Origin: an uncultured Panacagrimonas sp.
Lineage (GTDB): Bacteria; Pseudomonadota; Gammaproteobacteria; Nevskiales; Nevskiaceae
NCBI GenBank assembly: GCA_946481265.1
Contig: CAMLNE010000152.1
Span: 1-9,727 of the forward strand
Reading direction: 5' to 3'
Length of the DNA stretch: 9,727 nucleotides
Shown here: positions 1 to 6,070 of the stretch, piece after piece
Layout: each line of letters opens with the position of its first letter
Numbering within the stretch: position 1 is the first letter of the stretch
Position numbers and translations under genes: made by a program
The notes under the pieces: generated by a model
Databases searched by the model: none
What the model was told of the DNA's origin: nothing
What the model saw: only the letters and a program-made list of their open reading frames with translations

Positions 1-787
1 GGGTCTCCTCGCGCAGGTGGGCCAGGCCGTACGGACCGTCCAGCGTCACCGTGTCGCCCGGCCGCACCGCATCGAACAGCGTGTTGCTGCCGCGACCCTT
101 GACCTGGCGCTTGACCACGAAGCGCCACACGCCTTCCCGGTTCGGAAGGTTGGACATCGAGTACGCGCGGTCCCCGGTTACACCGGGCAGGCTCAGCAGC
201 GCGAATTGCCCCGGCAGGAAGTTCGCGGGGCCTTGCGCCTCGAACGAGAACTCGGCCATGTCGGCGGTCAGATCGAGCCGGCCGAGCAGGCGCGCCGGGT
301 GTCGCTGCGGCAGGGGATGATCGGAGTTGCGCAGCCGGGCACGCACACGCAGGCGGCAGTCCGACAGCGGCCGGGACTGGCAGGCGAGACGAAAGCCGCG
401 CTCGCGCTGGCGCGCGCCCAGGCCCGGGGCCTCCGGCCACAGGTCCTGCACCTCCCCCTCCAGCACCTGCACACGGCAGGCACCGCAGCCACCCGAAGCA
501 CACTCGTAGGGCATGCCCACGCCGGCGCGCAATGCAGCGCGCAGCAGCGTATCGTCCTGCTCACAGTGGTACGACGTCACGCCGTCATCGAGCCGGATCA
601 GGTGCCGGTCGGCGTGCACGCGCGGCTCACTCGGCTTCAACGAGGGCTCTTCACGGGAATCCGCCTGGCGCGGTGCCTCGCGAAGAAGCCGCCCTGCGTC
701 CGCGGTCCGCTTGCCGTATCCGCCAGTCCCCACTTGATCGTTGGGGTGCGGTTCGCCTGCAGGGACGTGATCGATCAGATTTGCCAT
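1..787 (-). CDS. tmoF: TmoF-like NADH:ferredoxin oxidoreductase of a toluene/alkene monooxygenase (partial)
   Basis: Electron-transfer flavoprotein expected to carry electrons from NADH through FAD and a plant-type [2Fe-2S] cluster to the Rieske ferredoxin of the monooxygenase. The leftward frame is open from the ATG at 787 to the window edge (262 codons). Residues about 60-150 form the ferredoxin domain, with the ligand pattern C96-x4-C101-x2-C104 and C136 in LACQS. The following stretch LWPEAPGLGAR closely matches TmoF as I remember it. The FAD domain follows, with RAYSMSN at 207-213 and GPYG at 251-254. The NAD domain and stop lie outside the window. TmoF begins only about 22 residues before the DTLL motif, so the first ~56 residues here are an extra hydrophilic extension. 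No clear ribosome site precedes the ATG; GTG at 619 (codon 57) or TTG at 640 could be the true start. Divergent from the LysR gene. Family assignment is firm; the start is not. Confidence 0.85.
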   Translation of the reverse strand, partial: MANLIDHVPAGEPHPNDQVGTGGYGKRTADAGRLLREAPRQADSREEPSLKPSEPRVHADRHLIRLDDGVTSYHCEQDDTLLRAALRAGVGMPYECASGGCGACRVQVLEGEVQDLWPEAPGLGARQRERGFRLACQSRPLSDCRLRVRARLRNSDHPLPQRHPARLLGRLDLTADMAEFSFEAQGPANFLPGQFALLSLPGVTGDRAYSMSNLPNREGVWRFVVKRQVKGRGSNTLFDAVRPGDTVTLDGPYGLAHLREET

Positions 788-999
788 GCCATATCCAAGG
801 AGACGTGCGGCCCGTAGAGCGTGACCCGAAAGGCGGCCATCGACGAACGATGGAAATCGCCACGCCGCAGCTCACCCGCTGCCGGCGCGTCCCTGCCGCA
901 CAATCCAAGCCACCTTCCCATCTGGTCAACTCCCGGCATGTAGATCCCTTTGCGGCCACAGCATCGGGAAGCGGGCGACTGTCTTCAATAGAACCGAGA

Positions 1000-1025
1000 T
1001 GATGAAACCCATCACCGACCTGAAT
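1000..1025. promoter_or_regulatory. Putative LysR (NahR-type) operator between the divergent reductase and lysR
   Basis: On the minus strand 1011-1025 reads ATTCA-N6-TGAT, the spacing of the NahR/NagR consensus ATTCACGCTNNTGAT; the inner CGCT is not matched. Overlapping it, 1000-1014 is an imperfectly centred inverted repeat, TGATG-AAACC-CATCA. The site lies 45 bp before the LysR start and about 224 bp before the reductase ATG, a normal position for autorepression plus control of a divergent operon. The rest of the 282-bp gap (788-1069) shows no convincing gene or sigma-70 promoter to me. Function is inferred. Confidence 0.4.
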
Positions 1026-1069
1026 GCCTTGCGCCGCACGCAGCAGCGAGACTGTAGGCAAGGCAACCC

Positions 1070-1990
1070 ATGAACCTCAACGATCTCGATCTCAACCTGC
1101 TGCGCGTCTTCAACCAGCTGATGATCGAGCGACGCGTCTCCAGCGTCGCCGAGTCGCTGGGCGTCTCGCAGCCTGCGGTCAGCAACGCGCTGAAGCGCCT
1201 GCGCGGCCTGCTGGGCGACGAACTGTTCCTGCGCACGGCGCACGGCATGCAGCCGACGACCTTGGCCGAACAGCTCGCCGAGCCGATCGCCTACGCGATC
1301 GACACGATCCGCGCGGCGATCAACCAGCAGGTGACCTTCGATCCGCAGACCGCACAGCGCAATTTCGTTCTCGGCATGATCGATATCGGCGAGATGCATT
1401 TCCTGCCTCCATTGCTGTCGCGGCTCTGCGAGCAGGCACCCGGTGTCACCGTGACAACGGCGCGCAACAGCGCCCTGAGCCTGAAGGACGAAATGGAAGC
1501 TGGCAGCGTGGACGTCTCGATCGGACTCCTGCCGCAGCTGCAGGGCAGCTTCTTCCGCCAGCGGCTGTTCCGCCAGCACTTCGTGCTCGCGTTCCGGAAA
1601 GGGCATCCGCTGGATGGAACGCGCGCACCGAGCCTGGCGCAGTTCCTGGCCAGCGAGCACGTCTCGGTGGTGTCGCCGGGCACCGGCTACGGCGAGATCG
1701 ACCGGCTGATGGAACGCAAGGGCATCGACCGCCGGATTCGTGCGACGGTCCCGCACTTCTCGGCGGTCGGCAACATTCTGCGCACGACCGACCTGGTGGC
1801 CACCCTGCCCTCGCGCATGGTGGAACTGCTGGCGGAGCCCTTCGGCCTGAGTCACGCGACGCATCCGGTCATGCTGCCGGAGGTATCGGTCGACATCTTC
1901 TGGCACGCGCGCCTGCACCGCGACCCGGCGAACCAGTGGCTGCGGCGCATGATCTTCGAACTGTTCTCCGACCCGGCAACGGGCGCCTGA
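1070..1990 (+). CDS. LysR-family transcriptional regulator, NahR/NagR/DntR type
   Basis: A DNA-binding regulator of 306 residues, normal for the family. The winged helix-turn-helix occupies residues 1-60 (RRVSSVAESLGVSQPAVSNA, then LKRLR and ELFLRTAHGM). The periplasmic-binding-protein-like effector domain runs from about 90 to 300. By memory alignment it follows DntR/NahR throughout, including DIGEMHF, GLLPQLQ, VPHFSAVGNIL and DIFWHA. NahR/DntR proteins respond to salicylate or nitro-aromatic relatives. The pocket histidine 169 of NahR/DntR appears conserved as H170, but the second one (His206 in the TGHGE motif of DntR) is Tyr207 here, so the inducer may differ. No strong Shine-Dalgarno precedes the ATG; the start is supported by alignment with the family N-terminus. 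The stop codon overlaps the ribosome site of the next gene, so the two are probably co-transcribed. Confidence 0.9.
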   Translation: MNLNDLDLNLLRVFNQLMIERRVSSVAESLGVSQPAVSNALKRLRGLLGDELFLRTAHGMQPTTLAEQLAEPIAYAIDTIRAAINQQVTFDPQTAQRNFVLGMIDIGEMHFLPPLLSRLCEQAPGVTVTTARNSALSLKDEMEAGSVDVSIGLLPQLQGSFFRQRLFRQHFVLAFRKGHPLDGTRAPSLAQFLASEHVSVVSPGTGYGEIDRLMERKGIDRRIRATVPHFSAVGNILRTTDLVATLPSRMVELLAEPFGLSHATHPVMLPEVSVDIFWHARLHRDPANQWLRRMIFELFSDPATGA

Positions 1991-2003
1991 GGGTCGCTTC
2001 TCG

Positions 2004-2993
2004 ATGGAAGTCCTGATCCAGCCGGTCGGCCGCGTCCTGTCCATGAAACCGGGAGAGACGCTTCTCCACGCGTTCCGTGCGAACGGGGTTCCCGTTTCCT
2101 ACAGCTGCGAGGACGGTCGCTGCGGGATGTGCCGCTGCAAGCTGCTGCGCGGCGGGGTGGTGGAGTCGGCCAAGCCGCCCCGCCAGCTGCTCGGCTGTCG
2201 CGTGCGCTACGTCCTCGCCTGCCAATCCGCCCCTGCGGTGGACAGCGCCGTCGAGTTGCTGGATCCCGATGAAACCATTGTGCATCCCTCGCGGCGACTG
2301 CAGGCCACGGTGCTCGGCGTGGAGTCACTGGCGCACAACGTGCGGTTGCTGCGCCTGAGCAACGAGGCGCGCCTGAGCTTTTCGCCGGGCCAGTTCGTCG
2401 AGATCGAGCTTGGCCGCCGGTTGTCGCGGGCCTATTCCATGGCCGGCCTTCCGACCGACGAGGAACTGCATTTCCACGTCCGGTTGCATCCCTACGGCCG
2501 GGCTTCGGAGCTGATCGCCGATTCGGTCAAGCCCGGAACGCCGGTGCGGCTGCGTGGCCCCTATGGGACATCCTGGCTGCGCACCGGGCATACCGAGCCG
2601 ATCCTGTGCGTCGGTGCCGGCACCGGGCTTGCGCCGCTGCTCGGCGTACTGCGCGGTATTGCCGAAGCGCGAATGCTCAACCCGGTGTACGTGTATGCCG
2701 GATTCATGACGCGTGAGGAGCTGTATTGCCAGGATCAATTCGCGAGCGCACTCCAGGGCATCCCCAATCTGCGCGGATCGCACGTCGTGGTGGCATCCGG
2801 GATCACGGAGCGTGGGCTGCGCCGCGGGCTGCTCACCGAGGCCATCGAGGCCGACCTGACGCGGATCCGCATCGGGCATGCGCACGTCTTCGGCTCCCCG
2901 TTTGCCGTCGATGCGACGATCCAGCTGCTGCGCCGGCGTGGGCTGCACGAGGATCGCCTGCACGCGGACCCGTTCCACGGCCTGGGCAGCTGA
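2004..2993 (+). CDS. NahAa/NagAa-like ferredoxin-NAD(P)+ reductase ([2Fe-2S], FAD, NAD domains)
   Basis: A cytoplasmic reductase of the kind serving naphthalene-type dioxygenases, expected to oxidise NAD(P)H and reduce a ferredoxin. At 329 residues it matches NahAa (328) and starts with the same MEVLIQP-like N-terminus. The ferredoxin domain has C35-x4-C40-x2-C43 and C73 in VLACQS. FAD-binding RAYSMAG lies at 142-148, GPYG at 185-188, and the NAD-binding GAGTGLAP at 204-211. In the C-terminal Cys-Gly-x-Pro motif the cysteine is replaced: the sequence is F296-G-S-P. A ribosome site GAGGG at 1989-1993 overlaps the LysR stop. No dioxygenase subunit or ferredoxin of the nah/nag type is present in the window, so its partner here may be the monooxygenase Rieske protein, or genes beyond the window. 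Family is clear; physiological partner unknown. Confidence 0.88.
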   Translation: MEVLIQPVGRVLSMKPGETLLHAFRANGVPVSYSCEDGRCGMCRCKLLRGGVVESAKPPRQLLGCRVRYVLACQSAPAVDSAVELLDPDETIVHPSRRLQATVLGVESLAHNVRLLRLSNEARLSFSPGQFVEIELGRRLSRAYSMAGLPTDEELHFHVRLHPYGRASELIADSVKPGTPVRLRGPYGTSWLRTGHTEPILCVGAGTGLAPLLGVLRGIAEARMLNPVYVYAGFMTREELYCQDQFASALQGIPNLRGSHVVVASGITERGLRRGLLTEAIEADLTRIRIGHAHVFGSPFAVDATIQLLRRRGLHEDRLHADPFHGLGS

Positions 2994-3031
2994 CCGCGGC
3001 CGGGCGGCCCTCCATCGGTCGCCATCCTTGC

Positions 3032-3970
3032 TCAGGTCGCGGCACAGGCCCGCTGCATCGACATGCGGTATCGCGCGGTGCGCTCGGGCAGGTCCGGGGC
3101 GGGACGCCGGACGAAGCGTGCCTCGCGTGGTGACAGGCCATAGCGCAGCTTGAACTGACGCGAGAAGCTGGCGGGATCATCGAACCCGAAATCCATCGCA
3201 ACGTCCGTGATCTTGCGGTGAAGATGCCGCGCATCGCCCAGAACGCGCCTGCAGCTTTCCAGCCGGATCTCGCGGATGGCACGCGTCGGCGTCATGCCGT
3301 ACTTCTCGAACAGCAGGTACAGCGCCCGGCGCGACATGCACAGTTCAGCGGCGACCTCATCCGGGCCCAGCGAGGGATCGCCGATGCGGCGCAGGATGAC
3401 GGCCTGTGCGCGCTCCAGGCGCGACACGCTCAGATCCTCCGATGTGGCTGCCCGGCAGCATCCCGGGGCGGAGGATCGCGCCGCTCCGTCGCAGCTGGCG
3501 ATCGACCAGGCCTCCAGCAGGGCGGTATCGATGCGGAAACGTCCGGGTGTCAGTGCGGCAAAGGCGTGCGCCTGGGACAGGGCCTCCTTGAGCACCGGGC
3601 CGCCCCGCTCCGAGGCGCGCAACAGCGTCAGCGCGCGCACGTAGTCGGCGCCGTCCCAGGTCGGTTCGCCGCGCTTGAGTCCCACGAACCAGCGATAGAG
3701 CGCATTGTAGCGCAATTGCTCCATCAGCTGATCGCTGCGCGGAAACGAATAGAGGGATTGCACCAGCGAAGCACGAATCAGTGCGGCGCAGGTCATGCCG
3801 GCCGCGAAGCCCTCGATGCGGCGCGGCAGCGCGCCAGCGGCGCAGATCCGGGTGACGATGCGGTCGATGTGCAGAAGCGGATGCGCCTCTGCGGGCGGCG
3901 TTGATTCGTGCGCCGACACATCGGTGGACGACGGATCCGGTTCGGCCAGGCTCGCGGACGACTTCAGCAT
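3032..3970 (-). CDS. Chimeric regulator: IS5-type transposase N-terminal domain fused to an AraC-type DNA-binding domain
   Basis: A 312-residue protein with a start fixed by GAGGAG seven bases before the ATG at 3970; an upstream in-frame ATG at 4138 has no such support. Residues about 180-290 are a typical AraC/XylS double helix-turn-helix: VAAELCMSRRALYLLFEKYG, IREIRLESCRRVL, then ITDVAMDFGFDDPASFSRQF and YGLSPREAR. Residues about 30-158 are not a cupin or XylS-type sensor. They match the N-terminal region of IS5-family transposases (DUF772): HPLLHIDRIV, LIRASLVQSLYSF, QLMEQLRYNALYRWFVGL, PTWD and the RFRIDTALLEAW block, which corresponds to the transposase VDGTLIEAW segment with the first catalytic Asp. 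Similarity stops there and a linker of about 20 residues leads to the AraC domain. It is read away from the tmo operon, so it may control it. Domain identities are strong from memory; function as a regulator is inferred. Confidence 0.85.
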   Translation of the reverse strand: MLKSSASLAEPDPSSTDVSAHESTPPAEAHPLLHIDRIVTRICAAGALPRRIEGFAAGMTCAALIRASLVQSLYSFPRSDQLMEQLRYNALYRWFVGLKRGEPTWDGADYVRALTLLRASERGGPVLKEALSQAHAFAALTPGRFRIDTALLEAWSIASCDGAARSSAPGCCRAATSEDLSVSRLERAQAVILRRIGDPSLGPDEVAAELCMSRRALYLLFEKYGMTPTRAIREIRLESCRRVLGDARHLHRKITDVAMDFGFDDPASFSRQFKLRYGLSPREARFVRRPAPDLPERTARYRMSMQRACAAT

Positions 3971-4089
3971 GCAGATCTCCTCGGGATGCGAAGACTCCTG
4001 CCACGTATCTCCTGACGCGTCATGGGTCTTCGATGGCGATGAGTCTCCACGATCGGAATGCCGGCGCAGTTTCGCGACGGTGATACGGC

Positions 4090-4168
4090 CTATTCGTTCT
4101 CCGTGATAGTGCGACGCGGCGAGGTGCAGCAGGCGCACGCTGGCCGCACAGAGGCCCTCTATTCGTTC
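4090..4168. repeat. Direct repeat CTATTCGTTC, two copies 69 bp apart
   Basis: CTATTCGTTC occurs at 4090-4099 and again at 4159-4168, each followed within a few bases by a TGAT and then a CGCG element. A third, inverted ATTCGTT core lies at 4247-4253. Repeated half-sites in this position are typical for AraC/XylS regulators, which bind direct repeats; the 69-bp spacing would allow looping. Binding is inferred, the repeats themselves are exact. Confidence 0.5.
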
Positions 4169-4185
4169 CGCTGATGACGCGAATT

Positions 4186-4236
4186 TCTCGCGGTGGCTGC
4201 GCGACGGCCGTCAATGCATCGAAGATCACCGCGAGA
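4186..4236. repeat. 10-bp inverted repeat flanking a nested palindrome
   Basis: TCTCGCGGTG at 4186-4195 is exactly complementary to CACCGCGAGA at 4227-4236, with 31 bases between. Inside the spacer, GACGGCCGTC (4203-4212) is a perfect palindrome. The right arm touches the AGGAG sequence at 4236-4240, so in an RNA covering this region a stem could bury that ribosome-site-like element. It may also be a protein-binding operator. Confidence 0.4.
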
Positions 4237-4251
4237 GGAGAACCACAACGA

Positions 4252-4446
4252 ATGTTCCGGGACACGTGCCACAGATCGCCGGCTCCCTGCATGGGCCGCT
4301 TGCCACAGGCCGGCGCGGCCCTTTCGCGCGAATACGGCGGCGGCGCACATGCCCAGGCCCCGGCCAGCGGCCGGATCGGTGAAATCACCCGGCACATCCC
4401 GTTTATTCACTTCGGCAAGCCCGGCCACGCGTTTGGCCGGGTATAA
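4252..4446 (+). CDS. Possible small protein or leader ORF upstream of tmoA (64 aa), unrecognised
   Basis: An ATG at 4252 preceded by AGAGGAGAA (AGGAG at 4236-4240, 11 bases away) opens a 64-codon frame ending at the TAA inside the TATAAC box, 44 bp before tmoA. Third codon positions are mostly G or C, as in the surrounding genes. The product has no membrane segment or motif I know; the C-terminal third reads GRIGEITRHIPFIHFGKPGH. The same GAGAGGAGA string also precedes tmoA. High GC makes chance open frames common, and a homologue in other tmo operons is not known to me, so this is only a candidate. Confidence 0.3.
   Translation: MFRDTCHRSPAPCMGRLPQAGAALSREYGGGAHAQAPASGRIGEITRHIPFIHFGKPGHAFGRV
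4420..4441. repeat. 22-bp palindrome (8-bp perfect arms) just before tmoA
   Basis: CCCGGCCA (4420-4427) and TGGCCGGG (4434-4441) are exact complements around a 6-base centre. The right arm directly abuts TATAAC at 4442-4447. It could be an operator covering the -35 region or an RNA hairpin; no U-run follows, which argues against an intrinsic terminator. Confidence 0.5.
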
Positions 4447-4447
4447 C
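4442..4447 (+). promoter_or_regulatory. Candidate -10 box (TATAAC) for the monooxygenase operon
   Basis: TATAAC matches five of six bases of the sigma-70 -10 consensus and would give an RNA start near 4454, about 37 bases before the tmoA ATG. No consensus -35 lies 16-18 bp upstream, where the palindrome sits instead. It is a low-certainty call. Confidence 0.3.
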
Positions 4448-4490
4448 CCTGAGCCTTCGGCCTCACAACACCAGCAGAGAGGAGAGCACC

Positions 4491-5992
4491 ATGGCGAATC
4501 TGGAACGGCAGGATTGGTACGACATTGCACGCAACACCAACTGGACACCACGCTACGTGGCCGAGTCCGAGCTGTTTCCCGAGGAGCTGAGTGGCGCTTT
4601 CGGCCTGTCGGCGGATGTCTTCGAGGAATACGACGAGCCCTACAAGACCACCTACTCCGAATACGTGAAGGTGCAGCGGGAAAAGGACGCGGGCGCGTAT
4701 TCCGTCAAGGCGGCGCTCGAGCGCAGCAAGATGTTCGAGAATGCCTCTCCCGGATGGCTCGCCGTCCTCAAGCTGCACTTCGGAGCCATCGCGCGCGGCG
4801 AGTACTCCGCCTCCGGCGCGGAAGCCCGCATGGTGCGTTTCGGCCGCGCGCCCGGCATGCGCAACATGGCAACGCTCGGAATGATGGACGAGGTCCGGCA
4901 TAGCCAGCTGCAGTTGTTCTTCCCGCACCAGTACGTGTCGAAGGACCGCCAGTTCGACTGGGCCTTCAAGGCCTATGACACCAACGAGTGGGCGATCATC
5001 GCGGCACGTCACTTCTTCGACGACATGATGGTCACGCGCGGGGCGACCGGCGTTGCCCTGATGCTCACCTTCGCCTTCGAGACCGGCTTCACCAACATGC
5101 AGTTTCTCGGCCTGGCCGCGGACGCCGCGGAAGCCGGTGACTGGACCTTCTCCAGCCTGATCTCGAGCATCCAGACCGACGAGTCGCGCCACGCGCAGAT
5201 CGGCGGCCCGCTGGTCCAGATCCTGGTCAAGAACGGCAAGAAGGCGGAGGCTCAGAAGCTGGTCGACATCTCCGTCTGGCGCGCCTGGAAGCTCTTCTCG
5301 ATCCTGACCGGCCCGGTGATGGACTACTACACGCCCTTGGAGCACCGCAAGCAGTCCTTCAAGGAATTCATGCAGGAATGGATCGTCGGGCAGTTCGAGC
5401 GCTCGCTGCTTGAACTGGGCCTGGACAAGCCCTGGTACTGGGACGACCTGATCCACGAGATCGACGAGCAGCACCACGGCATGCATCTGGGTGTCTGGTT
5501 CTGGCGCCCGACCGTGTGGTGGAACCCGGCTGCCGGCGTCTCGCCCGAAGAACGTGCCTGGCTCGAGGAGAAGTACCCCGGCTGGAATGACACCTGGGCC
5601 ATTGCTGGGACGTCATCACCGACAGCCTGCTCGACGGCAAGCCGGAGCAGGCCCTGCCGGTCACGCTGCCGGTGGTCTGCAACATGTGCCAGCTGCCGAT
5701 CAATTTCACCCCCGGCCCGGCCTGGAAGGTCCGCGATTTCCCGCTGACGCACGAGGATCGCGACTACCACTTCTGCTCGGAAGGCTGCCGCTGGGTGTTC
5801 GAGCAGGAGCCCGCCCGTTACAAGGGCCACCTGTCGCTGGTGGACCGTTTCCTCGCCGGACATATCCAGCCGCCCGACCTGGGTGGTGCGATCAAGTACA
5901 TGGGATTGGCGCCGGGCGAATCGGGCGACGACGCACTGAAGTATTCCTGGGTCGAGGACATCCGTGCGCAGCGACTGCGCAAGGCCGGCTGA
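4491..5992 (+). CDS. tmoA: TmoA-like di-iron hydroxylase alpha subunit of a toluene/alkene monooxygenase, with a single-base frameshift
   Basis: Catalytic subunit of a soluble four-component monooxygenase that inserts one oxygen atom of O2 into an aromatic or alkene substrate. AGAGGAGAG six bases before the ATG gives a strong start. All di-iron ligands are present at the TmoA positions: E104, E134, H137 (DEVRH), E197, E231, H234 (DESRH). Active-site residues I100, G103, A107, Q141, F196, T201 and F205 also match toluene-4-monooxygenase; position 180 is Met. The frame as sequenced reads through codon 369 (TGG at 5595-5597), then enters 49 unrelated codons and stops at 5747. The true continuation lies in the frame that needs one more G in the GGG run at 5596-5598. 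This restores GWNDTWGHCWDVI, matching TmoA, and gives exactly 500 residues ending at 5992. It is either a sequencing error or a recent inactivating mutation. Confidence 0.9.
5598..5992 (+). pseudogene. Out-of-frame C-terminal segment of the alpha subunit, with a YHS-like cysteine cluster
   Basis: This is the portion of tmoA separated by the missing G; an internal ATG at 5672 could produce a 106-residue fragment, but that is not a natural start in the family. In reconstructed numbering it contains C397-N-M-C400 and H427-F-C429-x3-C433, followed by RWVFEQEP, DRFLAGHIQPPDL and GGAIKYMG, the end of the TmoA fold. The two cysteine pairs resemble a YHS-type metal-binding pattern. In T4MO TmoA, as I remember it, three of these four cysteines are missing. 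The codon pattern and homology remain intact across the whole segment, with no further stops, which favours a very recent event or an assembly error. Confidence 0.75.
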
Positions 5993-6070
5993 TCTCCCAG
6001 GCACCACCACCCCGACGACATCCAGCGCAGGGACACGAGCCGGGCAAAGGCACGCGAGGTGGTGACGCAA

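Larger units (their letters stand above)
3971..4490. promoter_or_regulatory. Regulatory region between the chimeric AraC gene and the monooxygenase operon
   Basis: This 520-bp stretch separates the divergent regulator from tmoA and holds the likely promoters of both. I see no full-length gene. It contains two copies of a 10-bp direct repeat, a 10-bp inverted repeat with a nested palindrome, one possible 64-codon ORF, and a 22-bp palindrome immediately before a TATAAC box. These are listed separately. I found no convincing sigma-54 (-24/-12) element and no good -35 hexamer at the expected spacing from TATAAC, which would suit an activator-dependent promoter. Confidence 0.5.

Noticed and set aside
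17..817. A 266-codon plus-strand frame at the left end.
   Set aside because: It is opposite the TmoF-like reductase, whose iron-sulphur and FAD motifs are unmistakable.
850..1002. A 50-codon plus-strand frame before the LysR gene.
   Set aside because: There is no ribosome site and no recognisable sequence, and it overlaps the probable LysR operator region.
926..2044. A 372-codon minus-strand frame opposite the LysR gene.
   Set aside because: The plus strand encodes a full NahR/DntR-type protein here; the antisense frame has no recognisable motif or ribosome site.
2994..3031. A bidirectional terminator between the converging reductase and regulator genes.
   Set aside because: The 38-bp gap is GC-rich but shows no convincing stem followed by a T-run on either strand.
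3218..3904. A 228-codon plus-strand frame opposite the chimeric regulator.
   Set aside because: Shadow of the AraC/transposase-like gene; the minus strand carries all recognisable motifs.
3971..4490. A sigma-54 promoter for the tmo operon.
   Set aside because: No GG-N10-GC element with the TGGCAC/TTGC context was found, and no NtrC-type activator is present in the window.
3032..4490. A complete insertion sequence at the regulator gene.
   Set aside because: Only the N-terminal half of a transposase is present, fused in frame to AraC; the remaining catalytic residues and flanking terminal repeats were not found.
5591..5610. Programmed -1 ribosomal frameshifting as an explanation of the tmoA break.
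   Set aside because: There is no X-XXY-YYZ slippery heptamer and no reason for the family to use one; TmoA is normally a single frame. A missing G explains it more simply.
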